DNA of 32,773 nucleotides from Magnetococcales bacterium DCbin4 (GTDB lineage Bacteria > Pseudomonadota > Magnetococcia > Magnetococcales > UBA8363), in the NCBI GenBank assembly GCA_002753735.1, contig PEAN01000045.1, forward strand, positions 1 through 32,773, read 5' to 3'. Position numbers and translations under genes: made by a program. Under the pieces are notes generated by a model. It had not been told where the DNA came from and did not search any database. It saw only the letters and a list, made by a program, of their open reading frames with translations. Numbering within the stretch: position 1 is the stretch's first letter; the number at the start of each line of letters is the position of its first letter. This document shows positions 23,364-31,512 of the stretch, one piece after another.

Positions 23364-24194
23364 ATGAGTACCCCTCCCCACCCGAATCACACCGTCACCC
23401 AATCCATGCAGGCATTGATCCATCTCATGGACCGCCTGCGGAGTCCCGGTGGCTGTCCCTGGGATCAGGAACAAACCTGGAACTCCCTGCTCCCCTTCAC
23501 CATCGAGGAAGCCTATGAGGTGGCCGAAGCGGTGGAAACAGGCCATTGGCAGCACCTGCGGGACGAACTGGGGGATCTTTTGTTTCATGTGGTGTTTTAC
23601 AGCCGGATCGCCCAGGAGCAAAAACTTTTTGACATGGATGATGTCATCCGTGGGGTCACCGAAAAAATGACCCGCCGTCACCCTCATGTATTTGGTGGCA
23701 CCGGAGAAGAACGGATCGCGGCCAGTGAGGTTCCGGGACGGTGGGAAGAGATCAAGCGTCAGGAAAAAACCGCCCTGGCCATGGAAGCACAAAAGATTCC
23801 ATCGGTGTTTGATGACATCAACAGCCGACTCCCCGCTTTGCTGTGGGCCGCCAAGGTACAACGGAAAATGGCCCAGGTCGGCTTCGACTGGACGGAAATT
23901 CATGAGGTGGTCGGCAAGGTACGCGAAGAATTGGATGAACTGGCAGAGGGTTGGGCACGCCAGGATCAGGCCAATATTGAGGAAGAAATCGGCGATGTCC
24001 TGTTCACCATGGTCAACCTTGCCCGCCATCTCAAGGTCGATCCCGAAACCGCACTGCGCGCCTCGACCCGAAAATTCCAGAACCGTTTCCGCTACATGGA
24101 AGAATGTTTGTACCGGGAAGGGCGTCACCCCCGGGAGACACCGCTGGACCGGCTCGAAGCCCTGTGGCAAGAGAGCAAAAAACATCTCCCTTGA
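23364..24194 (+). CDS. mazG: Nucleoside triphosphate pyrophosphohydrolase MazG
   Basis: This 276-residue house-cleaning enzyme hydrolyses (d)NTPs to monophosphates and pyrophosphate. Two MazG domains are visible. The first has LRSPGGCPWDQEQT and the metal-binding EEAYEVAEAV...LRDELGDLL pattern; the second has REELDELAEG...IEEEIGDVLF. ATG 23364 gives the normal N-terminus; ATG 23406 is also possible. The frame is open to 23235, but that upstream part overlaps the flgF promoter and looks non-coding. It is divergent from the flg operon. Confidence 0.95.
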   Translation: MSTPPHPNHTVTQSMQALIHLMDRLRSPGGCPWDQEQTWNSLLPFTIEEAYEVAEAVETGHWQHLRDELGDLLFHVVFYSRIAQEQKLFDMDDVIRGVTEKMTRRHPHVFGGTGEERIAASEVPGRWEEIKRQEKTALAMEAQKIPSVFDDINSRLPALLWAAKVQRKMAQVGFDWTEIHEVVGKVREELDELAEGWARQDQANIEEEIGDVLFTMVNLARHLKVDPETALRASTRKFQNRFRYMEECLYREGRHPRETPLDRLEALWQESKKHLP

Positions 24195-24208
24195 GGATTG
24201 CCAACCTT

Positions 24209-24499
24209 TCAGATAAAAATGACATCTCCCTCCTTCCAGAGTATCTTGACCAGCACTCCCATGATCCAAAACCCTACCACCATGAGGCCACCCGGGCGGG
24301 TGATGATGCGGTATTCCAATTCCTTGAGATCCTGTTGCATGTCCCGGCGTAGATCGACAATCCCCGGTTTGGTCGCCAACCGTTCCTCGATGAGTTCCGC
24401 CCGGGATTGGGCCAAGGCTTCCGCCTGTTCGTTGGTAAACCCCGATGCTTTCATCCCCTTGGTATACGCTAAAGGATTAAATACAATCGCGCTCGCCAC
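24209..24499 (-). CDS. DUF1640-like coiled-coil membrane protein
   Basis: This is a 96-residue protein from GTG 24499, which has a strong AGGGAGGA ribosome-binding site; the longer frame to 24640 would run into the typA leader. It has the DUF1640-like order: a short N-terminal motif (GFTNEQAEALAQ), a coiled coil (ELIEERLATKPGIVDLRRD, then QQDLKELEYRI) and a single C-terminal membrane helix (GGLMVVGFWIMGVLVKILW). Function is unknown. Bacterial members of this group are small C-tail-anchored proteins. It converges with mazG, ending 14 bp away, and is divergent from typA. Confidence 0.7.
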   Translation of the reverse strand: MASAIVFNPLAYTKGMKASGFTNEQAEALAQSRAELIEERLATKPGIVDLRRDMQQDLKELEYRIITRPGGLMVVGFWIMGVLVKILWKEGDVIFI

Positions 24500-24628
24500 G
24501 TCGTTCCTCCCTGGTCGGCAGATGGAATTTCCCCTTGGCAGAAGTATCGCATAAAAAAAGATCAGCCCCATCAATGAATTTTGCAGCGAACGCCCAAGAA
24601 AACAACTTATCAGTTCAGGACAGCAACC

Positions 24629-26449
24629 ATGATTGAACATTTACGCAACATCGCCATCATCGCCCATGTCGATCATGGCAAAACCACCCTCGTGGATCGG
24701 CTGCTGCAACAGTCGGGGACCTTGCACTCCCGTGGGGAGATCAAAGAGCGGATCATGGATTCCAATGACCTGGAACGGGAACGGGGAATCACCATCCTGG
24801 CGAAAAACACGGCGATTCGCTGGAAAGACTTTCACATCAATATCGTCGATACCCCGGGGCATGCCGATTTTGGCGGCGAAGTGGAACGGGTATTGTCCAT
24901 GGTCGATTCAGTGCTGCTGCTGGTGGATGCGGTCGATGGCCCCATGCCCCAAACCCGTTTCGTCACCCGCAAAGCCTTCGCCATGGGATTCAAACCCATC
25001 GTCGTCATCAACAAGGTGGACCGCCCCGGTGCCCGACCGCATTGGGTCTACGAACAAACCTTCGAATTGTTCGACCGCCTGGGGGCTACCGAAGAACAAC
25101 TCGACTTTCCCGTGATCTACACCTCGGCACTGGAAGGTTATGCCTCACGCGACGAACATGTCCGTTCCGGCGACATGACACCGCTCTTTGAAGCCATCGT
25201 CGGCTATACCCCGCCCCCGACCGCCGATTTCTCCGGACCGTTTCAGATGCGGGTCTCATCGCTGGACTACAGCCCCTATGTCGGCCTGATCGGCATTGGG
25301 CGCGTCCACCGCGGCCGGTTGACCACCAACAGTACCGTCACCATCATTTCTCCTGAAGGGGAACTCCGAAGCGCCAAGATCAACCACATCTATGGGTTCC
25401 TCGGCCTGGAAAAAGTGGAAACCCAGGAGGCCCATGCAGGTCAGATCATCTGCTTCACCGGTTCCGACCGCCTGGTCATTTCCGATACCCTGTGTCATCC
25501 CGAACATCCCGACCCCCTCCCCCCGCTCACGGTGGATGAACCAACCGTGGTGATGACCTTTCAGGTCAACGATTCCCCACTGGCAGGACGCGAAGGGAAA
25601 TACGTCACCTCACGCAAGTTGAGAGAACGCCTGTTCCTCGAAGCGATCCACAACGTCGCCCTGCGGGTCGAAGAAACAGAAAACCCCGACCGGTTCCGGG
25701 TTTCGGGGCGCGGAGAACTGCATCTGGGAATCCTCATCGAAAACATGCGGCGCGAAGGCTACGAACTCGGAGTATCACGGCCCGAGGCGATCATCCGCCA
25801 GATCGATGGCGCCCCGATGGAACCCTACGAACAGATGACCGTCGATGTCGAAGATCGGCACCAGGGGGCGGTCATGGAAGCGTTGGGAGAACGCAAAGGA
25901 TTGATTCAAGACATGGTGCCCGATGGACGGGGACGGGTCCGACTGGATTACATCATCCCCGCCCGGGGACTCATCGGGTTCCAGACCGAATTTCGTACCA
26001 TGACCTCCGGCACCGGCATTCTGCACCACCTTTTCGACCATTACGGTCCCCTGGTCCACAAGACCATCGGTCAACGTAAAAACGGCGTCCTTATTGCCAA
26101 GGAGGCGGGACGCGCCGTTGCCTACGCCCTGTGGAACCTTCAGGAACGGGGACGACACCTGATCGGCCCCGGCGAAGAGGTCTATGAAGGGATGATCATC
26201 GGATTGCATACCCGCGACAACGACCTGGTCGTCAATGTCCTCAAAGCCAAGCAGTTAACCAATATTCGCGCCGCCGGTTCCGATGAGAACATCGTCCTGA
26301 CCCCCCCCATCCGCCTCGGATTGGAACAGGCGCTGGAATTCATCGACGACGACGAGTTGGTTGAGGTCACCCCGAAAACAATCCGCCTGCGCAAAAAACT
26401 GTTGAAAGAACATGAACGCAAACGGGATCGCCGCGGGGTGAGCGTGTAG
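24629..26449 (+). CDS. typA: Ribosome-associated GTPase TypA/BipA
   Basis: This 606-residue translational GTPase acts on the ribosome in stress and low-temperature assembly. G motifs are G1 [10 protein letters not shown]2 RGITI, G3 [15 protein letters not shown]4 NKVDRP and G5 TSALEG. EF-G-like domains II, III and V follow, and the BipA-specific C-terminal domain begins around [14 protein letters not shown], with [21 protein letters not shown] 24629 follows CAGGA and gives the standard [19 protein letters not shown] start. A hairpin terminator follows. Confidence 0.97.
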   Translation: MIEHLRNIAIIAHVDHGKTTLVDRLLQQSGTLHSRGEIKERIMDSNDLERERGITILAKNTAIRWKDFHINIVDTPGHADFGGEVERVLSMVDSVLLLVDAVDGPMPQTRFVTRKAFAMGFKPIVVINKVDRPGARPHWVYEQTFELFDRLGATEEQLDFPVIYTSALEGYASRDEHVRSGDMTPLFEAIVGYTPPPTADFSGPFQMRVSSLDYSPYVGLIGIGRVHRGRLTTNSTVTIISPEGELRSAKINHIYGFLGLEKVETQEAHAGQIICFTGSDRLVISDTLCHPEHPDPLPPLTVDEPTVVMTFQVNDSPLAGREGKYVTSRKLRERLFLEAIHNVALRVEETENPDRFRVSGRGELHLGILIENMRREGYELGVSRPEAIIRQIDGAPMEPYEQMTVDVEDRHQGAVMEALGERKGLIQDMVPDGRGRVRLDYIIPARGLIGFQTEFRTMTSGTGILHHLFDHYGPLVHKTIGQRKNGVLIAKEAGRAVAYALWNLQERGRHLIGPGEEVYEGMIIGLHTRDNDLVVNVLKAKQLTNIRAAGSDENIVLTPPIRLGLEQALEFIDDDELVEVTPKTIRLRKKLLKEHERKRDRRGVSV

Positions 26450-26481
26450 GCGGTGTATTGCGATTCAAACAAAGAACCATG

Positions 26482-26513
26482 AAAAAAGGGTTCCCACGCA
26501 AGCGGGAACCCTT
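26482..26513. terminator. Hairpin terminator between typA and the Rieske-fusion gene
   Basis: A 10-bp perfect stem, AAGGGTTCCC (26486-26495) with GGGAACCCTT (26504-26513), loop ACGCAAGC. On the minus strand six T follow, so it should end the gene at 26541. On the plus strand it is followed by AATTTCTT, a weaker tail for typA. Confidence 0.85.
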
Positions 26514-26540
26514 AATTTCTTGAACCATCCGACAAACGAA

Positions 26541-27176
26541 TCAGTCCACCCGGATCAACCTGCCCCCTTCCACGCGAACCTTGCATTCAATCAAACCCGC
26601 TTTGCCCTCGGGATCGGGACCCAGGCAGCGTCCAGAAGCCAGGTCAAACACCCAGTTATGCATCCGGCATTCCACCCGATCCCCATGATCGACCCCTTTG
26701 CACAATGTCGTCTTGGAATGGGGACAACGGCTCAAATAGACCTTCGCCGTTTCAGGACCGGTGCGAAACACGATCAGGTCGCCATCGGGTCGGTGAACAC
26801 ACGTCATTTTATTCATGGGAAATGAGGTGATCACCCCCAAAACATGGTCACCCACCTCCTTTTGTTCACCCGGAGCCTCCGGCAACAGATCCAGGTCACG
26901 CAATACCTCGATGGCATCGAGCAATTTATTCAACCCCGATGCAGGAAACGCCATCATCACCGCATCCAGAATTTCTTCCTTGCTGGCACCCGCCTTCAAC
27001 GCCTTGGGGGCATATTGCCGCAATCCCCGTTCCGTACCCACCGCCACCTTGGTAACGATCTGGATCAAAAAGCGGGTCTTGTCATCCAACGCCTTGACAC
27101 TGTGTTTGTAGAACCCCAGCAAATGACCTGCCGCCTCGGGACGAACCGCCCCGAGATATCGTAATGCTTTGGACAC
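26541..27176 (-). CDS. CMD/AhpD-fold domain fused to Rieske [2Fe-2S] domain
   Basis: This is a 211-residue two-domain protein. Residues about 15-95 fit the all-helical carboxymuconolactone decarboxylase/AhpD fold, but the redox-active CxxC...H positions are replaced by T48, G51 and Y55 (VGTERGLRQYAPKALKAG), so thiol peroxidase chemistry is not expected. Residues about 108-211 form a Rieske-type ferredoxin domain with ligands C151-P-H153 and C170-x2-H173, plus a typical GRCLGP segment. The start is GTG 27176 with AAAGGAG. This may be an electron carrier tethered to an oligomerising helical platform; the partner is unknown. It sits at the border of the accessory region and has its own terminator. 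Confidence 0.8.
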   Translation of the reverse strand: MSKALRYLGAVRPEAAGHLLGFYKHSVKALDDKTRFLIQIVTKVAVGTERGLRQYAPKALKAGASKEEILDAVMMAFPASGLNKLLDAIEVLRDLDLLPEAPGEQKEVGDHVLGVITSFPMNKMTCVHRPDGDLIVFRTGPETAKVYLSRCPHSKTTLCKGVDHGDRVECRMHNWVFDLASGRCLGPDPEGKAGLIECKVRVEGGRLIRVD

Positions 27177-27200
27177 AAGCGTCTCCTTTCAGAAGAGTGA

Positions 27201-27224
27201 AATCAAAACCCCGGGGGCAATCCC
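27201..27224. repeat. Partial copy of the dispersed palindromic repeat
   Basis: The stretch 'aatcaaaaccccgggggcaa' plus 'tccc' resembles the right arm of the full copy at 14714-14754 with several changes. It lies just upstream of the Rieske-fusion gene and beside the transposase remnant. Confidence 0.55.
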
Positions 27225-27252
27225 TTAGATGACATCCGGCTTCTAATTTGCG

Positions 27253-27519
27253 TTAACTTGTAAAATCCTCCGGAACACAATTAGCGCACAAGCAAGCTTG
27301 ATCATTATCGGATAGTTCTCCCCATGCATGGAATATCGGGTGGGGAGTAGGTTGTGGACGTTCAACGACGACAACATCCAACGTGGACCCCACCAAACGA
27401 CCATCATGCACATTAGCCCCGACCATTTCAATGCCCAACGGAATTCCGACCAAATCAACGAGAAGGTGTAGCTTGCTTCCACTCCTGCCTCGGTCAGTCG
27501 GATTCTTTCCCTGTCCCTT
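27253..27519 (-). pseudogene. IS5-family transposase remnant
   Basis: Read on the minus strand, one frame gives KGQGKNPTDRGRSGSKLHLL followed by a VGIPLGIEMVGANVHDGRLV segment. This matches the conserved core of IS5-family (IS427/IS1031-type) DDE transposases (NPTDRGKxGxKxxLL...GANxHD). The reading frame is stopped just upstream and ends prematurely at 27253, so both ends are missing. Neighbouring sequence to about 27860 is low in coding signal and may be further decayed transposon. No terminal inverted repeats were identified. Confidence 0.75.
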
Positions 27520-27881
27520 CCGGCTGGTTCATCCGCCCAAATTTCGACGGGATTGAAGCCAATTTTGACAAATTCCATTGGACTGGAGAAGTAAAATCCT
27601 GGACAATTCAGAGTGTAGAGGAACCGTTTCCGCGTGGCCATACGCCAGAGTCTCGGATTTCGGACATGGACCGTCGGAACCGCCTTCTCTCGGACAGCTC
27701 TTTGAAGATCAAAATTGGTACGAATTCAGACCACTTTTCGCAGGTACCAGTGATGTAAGCCGCCCAGGTGCGGAATGATGACGATCTTTTCCTGAATCTT
27801 TTGTCGGACTGGCCGATGCTCAGGACAATCCTTGTGCAGACCCGAGTGGGTGCGTGAATTGTGGTGATGCCTCATAGATCC

Positions 27882-28868
27882 ATGAGCAAGATCACCCACC
27901 CACATGACCGTTTCCTGAAGATCCTTCTCTCGGATCCAGAAAGGGCGGCATACCTTCTGCGTGAGCGTCTTCCGGTCGAAATATCGGAATTACTGTCTGA
28001 TGAATTCCCGGAATTGGTTGAGGGGTCATTCGTTGACCAGGAACTCCAAGAGTACCTGACGGATCGGCTTTTCCGGGTGAGGACCGTTCATGGACAAGAA
28101 GCCTTTTTGTATACCTTGATTGACCATAAAAGTTATCCGGATCGGTTTGTAGCGTGGCAATTATTGCGGTATATGGTCAGAGCACTTGAGCAATGGGAAC
28201 GAGAAAATCCCAAATGGAAACGGCTACCAGCCATTGTTCCATTTGTCGTGTACCATGGAGCGGACAAATGGCGAATTCCGAATCATTTCCTGGCACTGGT
28301 GGATGCACCAACAGGATGGCGGTCGTACCTGCTGGACTTCAAGTTTTCCCTTTTCGATTTGGGCCATGTTGAGGATCACCAGCTTTCCAAACAGCCGTAT
28401 CTGAGGGCATGGCTATTGGCTGCCAAGTATGCGACGAGGGACGGAAAGCAACTTGAGATCAAGGACTTTCTCGTTGAGGTTTTGACAGGGGTTCCCGCTG
28501 ATGACTTCATGGTCATCATGAGATATGTAGTGGAAACATATAGGCATTACGATGAAATGGATGTCCGGGAGATTATTCGACGTGTGCGTCCAGAGGAGGA
28601 AGAGAAAATGATGTCACAATTCGCGCAAAGCGTTATTGAGAACACGAATCCGAAGTGGGCTCAGATGGTTCGTCAGGAAAGCGAACAGAGAGGTGAACAG
28701 AAAGGAATGGCAGAAATGCTGACTCGCCTGTTACAACGCCGATTTGGGACCGTGCCTGATTGGGCCAGCGAAAAAATCGCCAAGGCCGAGCTTCCCTACT
28801 TGGAGGAGTGGAGCCTTCGCATCTTCGATGCCCAGTCACTGGACGACGTTTTCTTGGACAAAGTATGA
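27882..28868 (+). CDS. Rpn-family PD-(D/E)XK nuclease / putative transposase
   Basis: This 328-residue protein is of the recombination-promoting nuclease (Rpn, PF04754-type) family. It begins SKITHPHDRFLKILLSDPE, the usual N-terminus, and has a PD-(D/E)XK-like core (LTDRLFRV...FLYTLIDHKSYPD). The rest of the Rpn domain follows (LRYMVRALEQW...IVPFVVYHG). The C-terminus (LTRLLQRRFGTVPDW...LEEWSLRIFDAQSLDDVF) fits the DUF4351 module often attached. Rpn proteins are DNA endonucleases linked to horizontal transfer and phage defence. ATG 27882 is preferred over GTG 27861; neither has a clear ribosome-binding site. It lies between an IS remnant and the AT-rich defence-like genes. Confidence 0.88.
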   Translation: MSKITHPHDRFLKILLSDPERAAYLLRERLPVEISELLSDEFPELVEGSFVDQELQEYLTDRLFRVRTVHGQEAFLYTLIDHKSYPDRFVAWQLLRYMVRALEQWERENPKWKRLPAIVPFVVYHGADKWRIPNHFLALVDAPTGWRSYLLDFKFSLFDLGHVEDHQLSKQPYLRAWLLAAKYATRDGKQLEIKDFLVEVLTGVPADDFMVIMRYVVETYRHYDEMDVREIIRRVRPEEEEKMMSQFAQSVIENTNPKWAQMVRQESEQRGEQKGMAEMLTRLLQRRFGTVPDWASEKIAKAELPYLEEWSLRIFDAQSLDDVFLDKV

Positions 28869-29124
28869 TGCGACCAAGGAGATTTCTCGGCGAATTCTTT
28901 TGGTAACCGGTCGATACCCAAAGCGAATTTTATCTTTTCGCGTGTATTGGTATTTTAGAAAATATTTCATTACAATCATATAGTAACATTTCCAACTCCC
29001 ATTCACCCACTGAAGCGGATTCGGAATTTTCCCATGCTGCATGGCAACAAAAACAGGGAATAGTTTGAAATTGGGTACACTCGGTCCACCATTTTGAATT
29101 TGAAGGTTTTCTTCGTCTGTCGCC

Positions 29125-29144
29125 GCCCTTCGGGGCTTTTTTTT
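29125..29144 (+). terminator. UUCG-loop intrinsic terminator
   Basis: GCCC-TTCG-GGGC (29125-29136) followed by eight T (29137-29144) on the plus strand. It is 257 bp beyond the Rpn gene stop, which is far for its own terminator, so an untranslated RNA ending here is conceivable. Confidence 0.75.
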
Positions 29145-29290
29145 GTGATTAAAATAACTCAAATATTTCATTTGTCGTGCTTGATGGTTCAAAAATTCAA
29201 CTGGTTAAATTTTGGACTTGCAGGAGTTGAAATGGGCGGATATTATTCACTCCACGGTGCCATTTTCTAAAACCTGTGGACCAAGCCCTT

Positions 29291-29315
29291 GCGGGTCCGG
29301 AAATTACGGACCCGC
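29291..29315. other. Perfect 9-bp hairpin in intergenic region
   Basis: GCGGGTCCG (29291-29299) pairs with CGGACCCGC (29307-29315) around a 7-nt loop, with no T-run on either side. The GC-rich stem stands out in an AT-rich background, suggesting a structured RNA or recombination/operator site; purpose unknown. Confidence 0.45.
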
Positions 29316-29470
29316 TTAACGAATAATATTGGGAGAATATCATTAACTTCTTCTTCTGGACTGGTTCGATATGAAATTTGGTTGCAGAGAATGGAGAAAG
29401 GATTTGAAATTGGGTCTGGAAGCCGGACTTTCTATAGGCGAATATAAATATGTGGATAAGCGCATTAACC

Positions 29471-30124
29471 ATGATTGATCTATATGAGTTTTTTCAAATA
29501 TTTGTATTTATTGCTGCCGTTATAGTGTCAGGTGCTACAGTCATTGGCGCTACAAAATCTGGAGCTTTTAAAAGTGTTCGGCAGGGGAATATTCAATTAG
29601 AAAAAGTTTCTGATAAGAAAGGATTTGGAGAATTTGAGAATAAAATTAATTTTAGTAAAGATAATGAAGGCATGCTCAAAGAAGATCTTTCATTTGAGAC
29701 GGAGCAACTTGCCAGATATTACTCTCAAGTATTAGCCCAGTCGAAAATAAGCTTCTGGTTTAGCCTTGTATTTGCCTCTCTCGGTTTTACGGTTATAATA
29801 ATGGCTGCTTTTATGTATAAAGAAGGAAGTTTCACGTCAACTTCTATACAAGCCTTTGCAGGTGTTGTAATGGATTCTGTTTCAGCATTATTTTTTATAC
29901 AATCAAAGAATGCTCAAAAGTCAATGGGGGAGTTTTTTGACAAACTTAGGAATGATAGACTGCATCTTGAATCTCGGAAATTATGCGATAACATAACAAA
30001 TCAAATTGGAAGAGACGGGGTTAAAATGCATTTAGCATTACATTATGCAGGGTTGCCAGAGGCAATAACTACTGCTCAGAAAATTCTTGAACACTGTTTA
30101 GAAAAAGACACGAAGAAAATCTAA
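29471..30124 (+). CDS. TRADD-N-associated-type transmembrane protein
   Basis: This is a 217-residue membrane protein. A first hydrophobic helix (about 5-28) is followed by a charged cytoplasmic stretch, then the segment EQLARYYSQVLAQSKISFWF leading into two more membrane helices (about 94-115 and 125-145). After these come FFIQSKNAQKSMGEFFDKLR, then a soluble helical tail ending HYAGLPEAI. This order and these residues match my memory of the TRADD-N-associated transmembrane family described in bacterial immunity/apoptosis-like systems, where it is thought to be a membrane effector. No TRADD-N domain is visible here. The gene is far more AT-rich than the core genes, suggesting transfer. ATG 29471 is chosen; an in-frame start at 29450 adds seven residues. 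Confidence 0.7.
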   Translation: MIDLYEFFQIFVFIAAVIVSGATVIGATKSGAFKSVRQGNIQLEKVSDKKGFGEFENKINFSKDNEGMLKEDLSFETEQLARYYSQVLAQSKISFWFSLVFASLGFTVIIMAAFMYKEGSFTSTSIQAFAGVVMDSVSALFFIQSKNAQKSMGEFFDKLRNDRLHLESRKLCDNITNQIGRDGVKMHLALHYAGLPEAITTAQKILEHCLEKDTKKI

Positions 30125-30177
30125 AAAGTTTGAATCGAACAGAGTCGGAAATTGCAAATTTGTAACCAATTATACTA

Positions 30178-30194
30178 AATCTGGTGACACCATA
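30178..30194. repeat. 17-bp direct repeat, left copy
   Basis: AATCTGGTGACACCATA is identical to 31284-31300, and the match ends abruptly on both sides. The two copies bracket the gene at 30356-31177 and its leader hairpin, like marks left by insertion of a roughly 1.1-kb unit. Confidence 0.7.
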
Positions 30195-30225
30195 TCTATT
30201 CTTCTTTTATCCATAATGAAATCCC

Positions 30226-30281
30226 GGGGGCACCTTACCGTTCAAATTGATGGCCATAAAAGAAATCGTCAAGGTGCCCCC
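30226..30281. repeat. Hairpin with GGGGGCACCTT arms
   Basis: GGGGGCACCTT (30226-30236) and AAGGTGCCCCC (30271-30281) form an 11-bp perfect stem around 34 nt. The flanking AAATC/GATTT extends it imperfectly. It lies upstream of the gene at 30356. No T-run follows, so it is probably a repeat element and not a terminator. Confidence 0.6.
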
Positions 30282-30355
30282 AGATTTAAAACGTCCCCGG
30301 ATTTCGCTAGTGAACTCCAACTCCCGCAGGCCGTAAGACTGGTGGAGGAAGTCAC

Positions 30356-31177
30356 ATGATGTTCTCGCCCCAGAACAATGCGCTACTGCGCGAGGCCGGC
30401 ATCGCTTCGGAAATGCTTGGCGAGGGTTTGACGACGCTGCGCAAGGCGGACATGAACCGGAGCGGCCTGTACAATAAGGCGTTCTTCAGCCTCTCCATCG
30501 GCCTGGAGCGGCTTGGCAAACTGATCTACATCCTCGACCACCTCCATACCCATGCAGGTCAGTTCCCCAGCAATGCGGACCTGAAACAACTCGGCCACGA
30601 TATTGCCGTCCTATTTCCACACATGATGGAGATCCGGCAGCGCCACCCCATTGATCGGCCTGAGGAAGCCTTTCCAGATTCAGACATCACTCGGGCCATC
30701 ATTACGTTTTTGTCCAAGTTCGGGAAATCGACCCGCTATTACAACCTGGATCATATCACTGGAAAAAACACCATCCACGACGATGATCCGTTGAATGCGT
30801 GGTTCAGTACTGTGGGCAATCTCGTGCTGGCCAAACATTACTCCAACAGACAGAAAGCCAAGGATCAATTGGTAGCCGCTAATCGGGAAGCAGCGATTGG
30901 CGACCATTGCGCAGTCTTCTTGTCCACTGAGCAGGGACGCCCCCTTACAAATATCTATGACATGATTGCCCACGCCGCCAAAGTGGCAGTAATTCAGAAA
31001 TGGGGCACCTTCCATACTGCCACCATCGTCCGATTTCTTTGCTTTATTATTGATGATTTGAATGTAAAAATTATGAGCGAATCACATGATTTCCCATTTA
31101 TTTATGAGTTTTTTTATCCATTTATAATGGATGATGCCATGCTAAAATCCCGCAAAACGTTCTATCCCGATGCGTAG
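30356..31177 (+). CDS. Unrecognised helical protein in defence-like cluster
   Basis: I do not recognise a family for this 273-residue protein. ATG 30356 follows GGTGGAGGAA, a strong ribosome-binding site. The N-terminal third looks helical, with a segment (LYNKAFFSLSIGLERLGKLI) that resembles HEPN-type four-helix proteins. A possible R-x5-H (R in STRYYNLDH) recalls the HEPN RNase motif, but position and spacing are uncertain. The first two-thirds are GC-rich like the core genome, while the last part (after about 31030) is AT-rich, suggesting mosaic origin. No signal peptide or membrane helix is clear, although ATIVRFLCFIIDDL is hydrophobic. It lies between the TRADD-associated membrane gene and the SLOG-TIR gene, flanked by 17-bp direct repeats. 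Confidence 0.6.
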   Translation: MMFSPQNNALLREAGIASEMLGEGLTTLRKADMNRSGLYNKAFFSLSIGLERLGKLIYILDHLHTHAGQFPSNADLKQLGHDIAVLFPHMMEIRQRHPIDRPEEAFPDSDITRAIITFLSKFGKSTRYYNLDHITGKNTIHDDDPLNAWFSTVGNLVLAKHYSNRQKAKDQLVAANREAAIGDHCAVFLSTEQGRPLTNIYDMIAHAAKVAVIQKWGTFHTATIVRFLCFIIDDLNVKIMSESHDFPFIYEFFYPFIMDDAMLKSRKTFYPDA

Positions 31178-31512
31178 GCAGCAGCAGCAAGAAAACCCGG
31201 AATCGGTTTCGGGAGATCCAGGTAAGTTGGGTGGTCCGCGAAATCGAGATGCTGTTCGAAGAGGCAGGTGTTGGCTTTGATAGAATCTGGTGACACCATA
31301 ATAAATCCGGTGACAGGATATAATAATCTTCCAACGAAGAAATACGGGGGGCATATACATTTCAGTGAAGGTTGATCAGATCGATACGCTGTTTCCGAAA
31401 TTTTTTCAGATCTACCGGAACTCAAAAAAAGATTTTATTCAATACCAATCACTTAGACTACAGACACTTAGAACTGGATATTCTGTCACAAATCTTTCAG
31501 CTTAAGGCTTAA
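31178..31512. other. Intergenic stretch with possible remnant coding tail
   Basis: This 335-bp stretch lies between two converging genes. One frame, ending with TGA at 31291-31293, reads EIEMLFEEAGVGFDRIW and could be the tail of a lost gene; the stop lies inside the right copy of the 17-bp direct repeat (31284-31300). A degenerate copy of that repeat follows at 31304-31320 (three mismatches). No terminator with a T-run is clear. Confidence 0.4.
31284..31300. repeat. 17-bp direct repeat, right copy
   Basis: Identical to 30178-30194 over 17 bp. A related sequence, AATCCGGTGACAGGATA, follows at 31304-31320, so the right side carries one exact and one diverged copy. Confidence 0.7.

Larger units (their letters stand above)
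28869..29470. other. Gene-free AT-rich stretch with hairpins
   Basis: This 602-bp stretch holds no convincing protein gene; the two minus-strand frames in it lack ribosome-binding sites and family features. It contains a UUCG-loop terminator (29125-29144), a 9-bp perfect hairpin (29291-29315) and a 13-bp direct repeat, TTTGAAATTGGGT, at 29064-29076 and 29403-29415. The region could hide a small RNA or be decayed mobile DNA. Confidence 0.5.

Noticed and set aside
28836-29192. Minus-strand frame after the Rpn gene
   Set aside because: It overlaps the Rpn 3' end, has no ribosome-binding site, and runs through the UUCG terminator hairpin; treated as non-coding.
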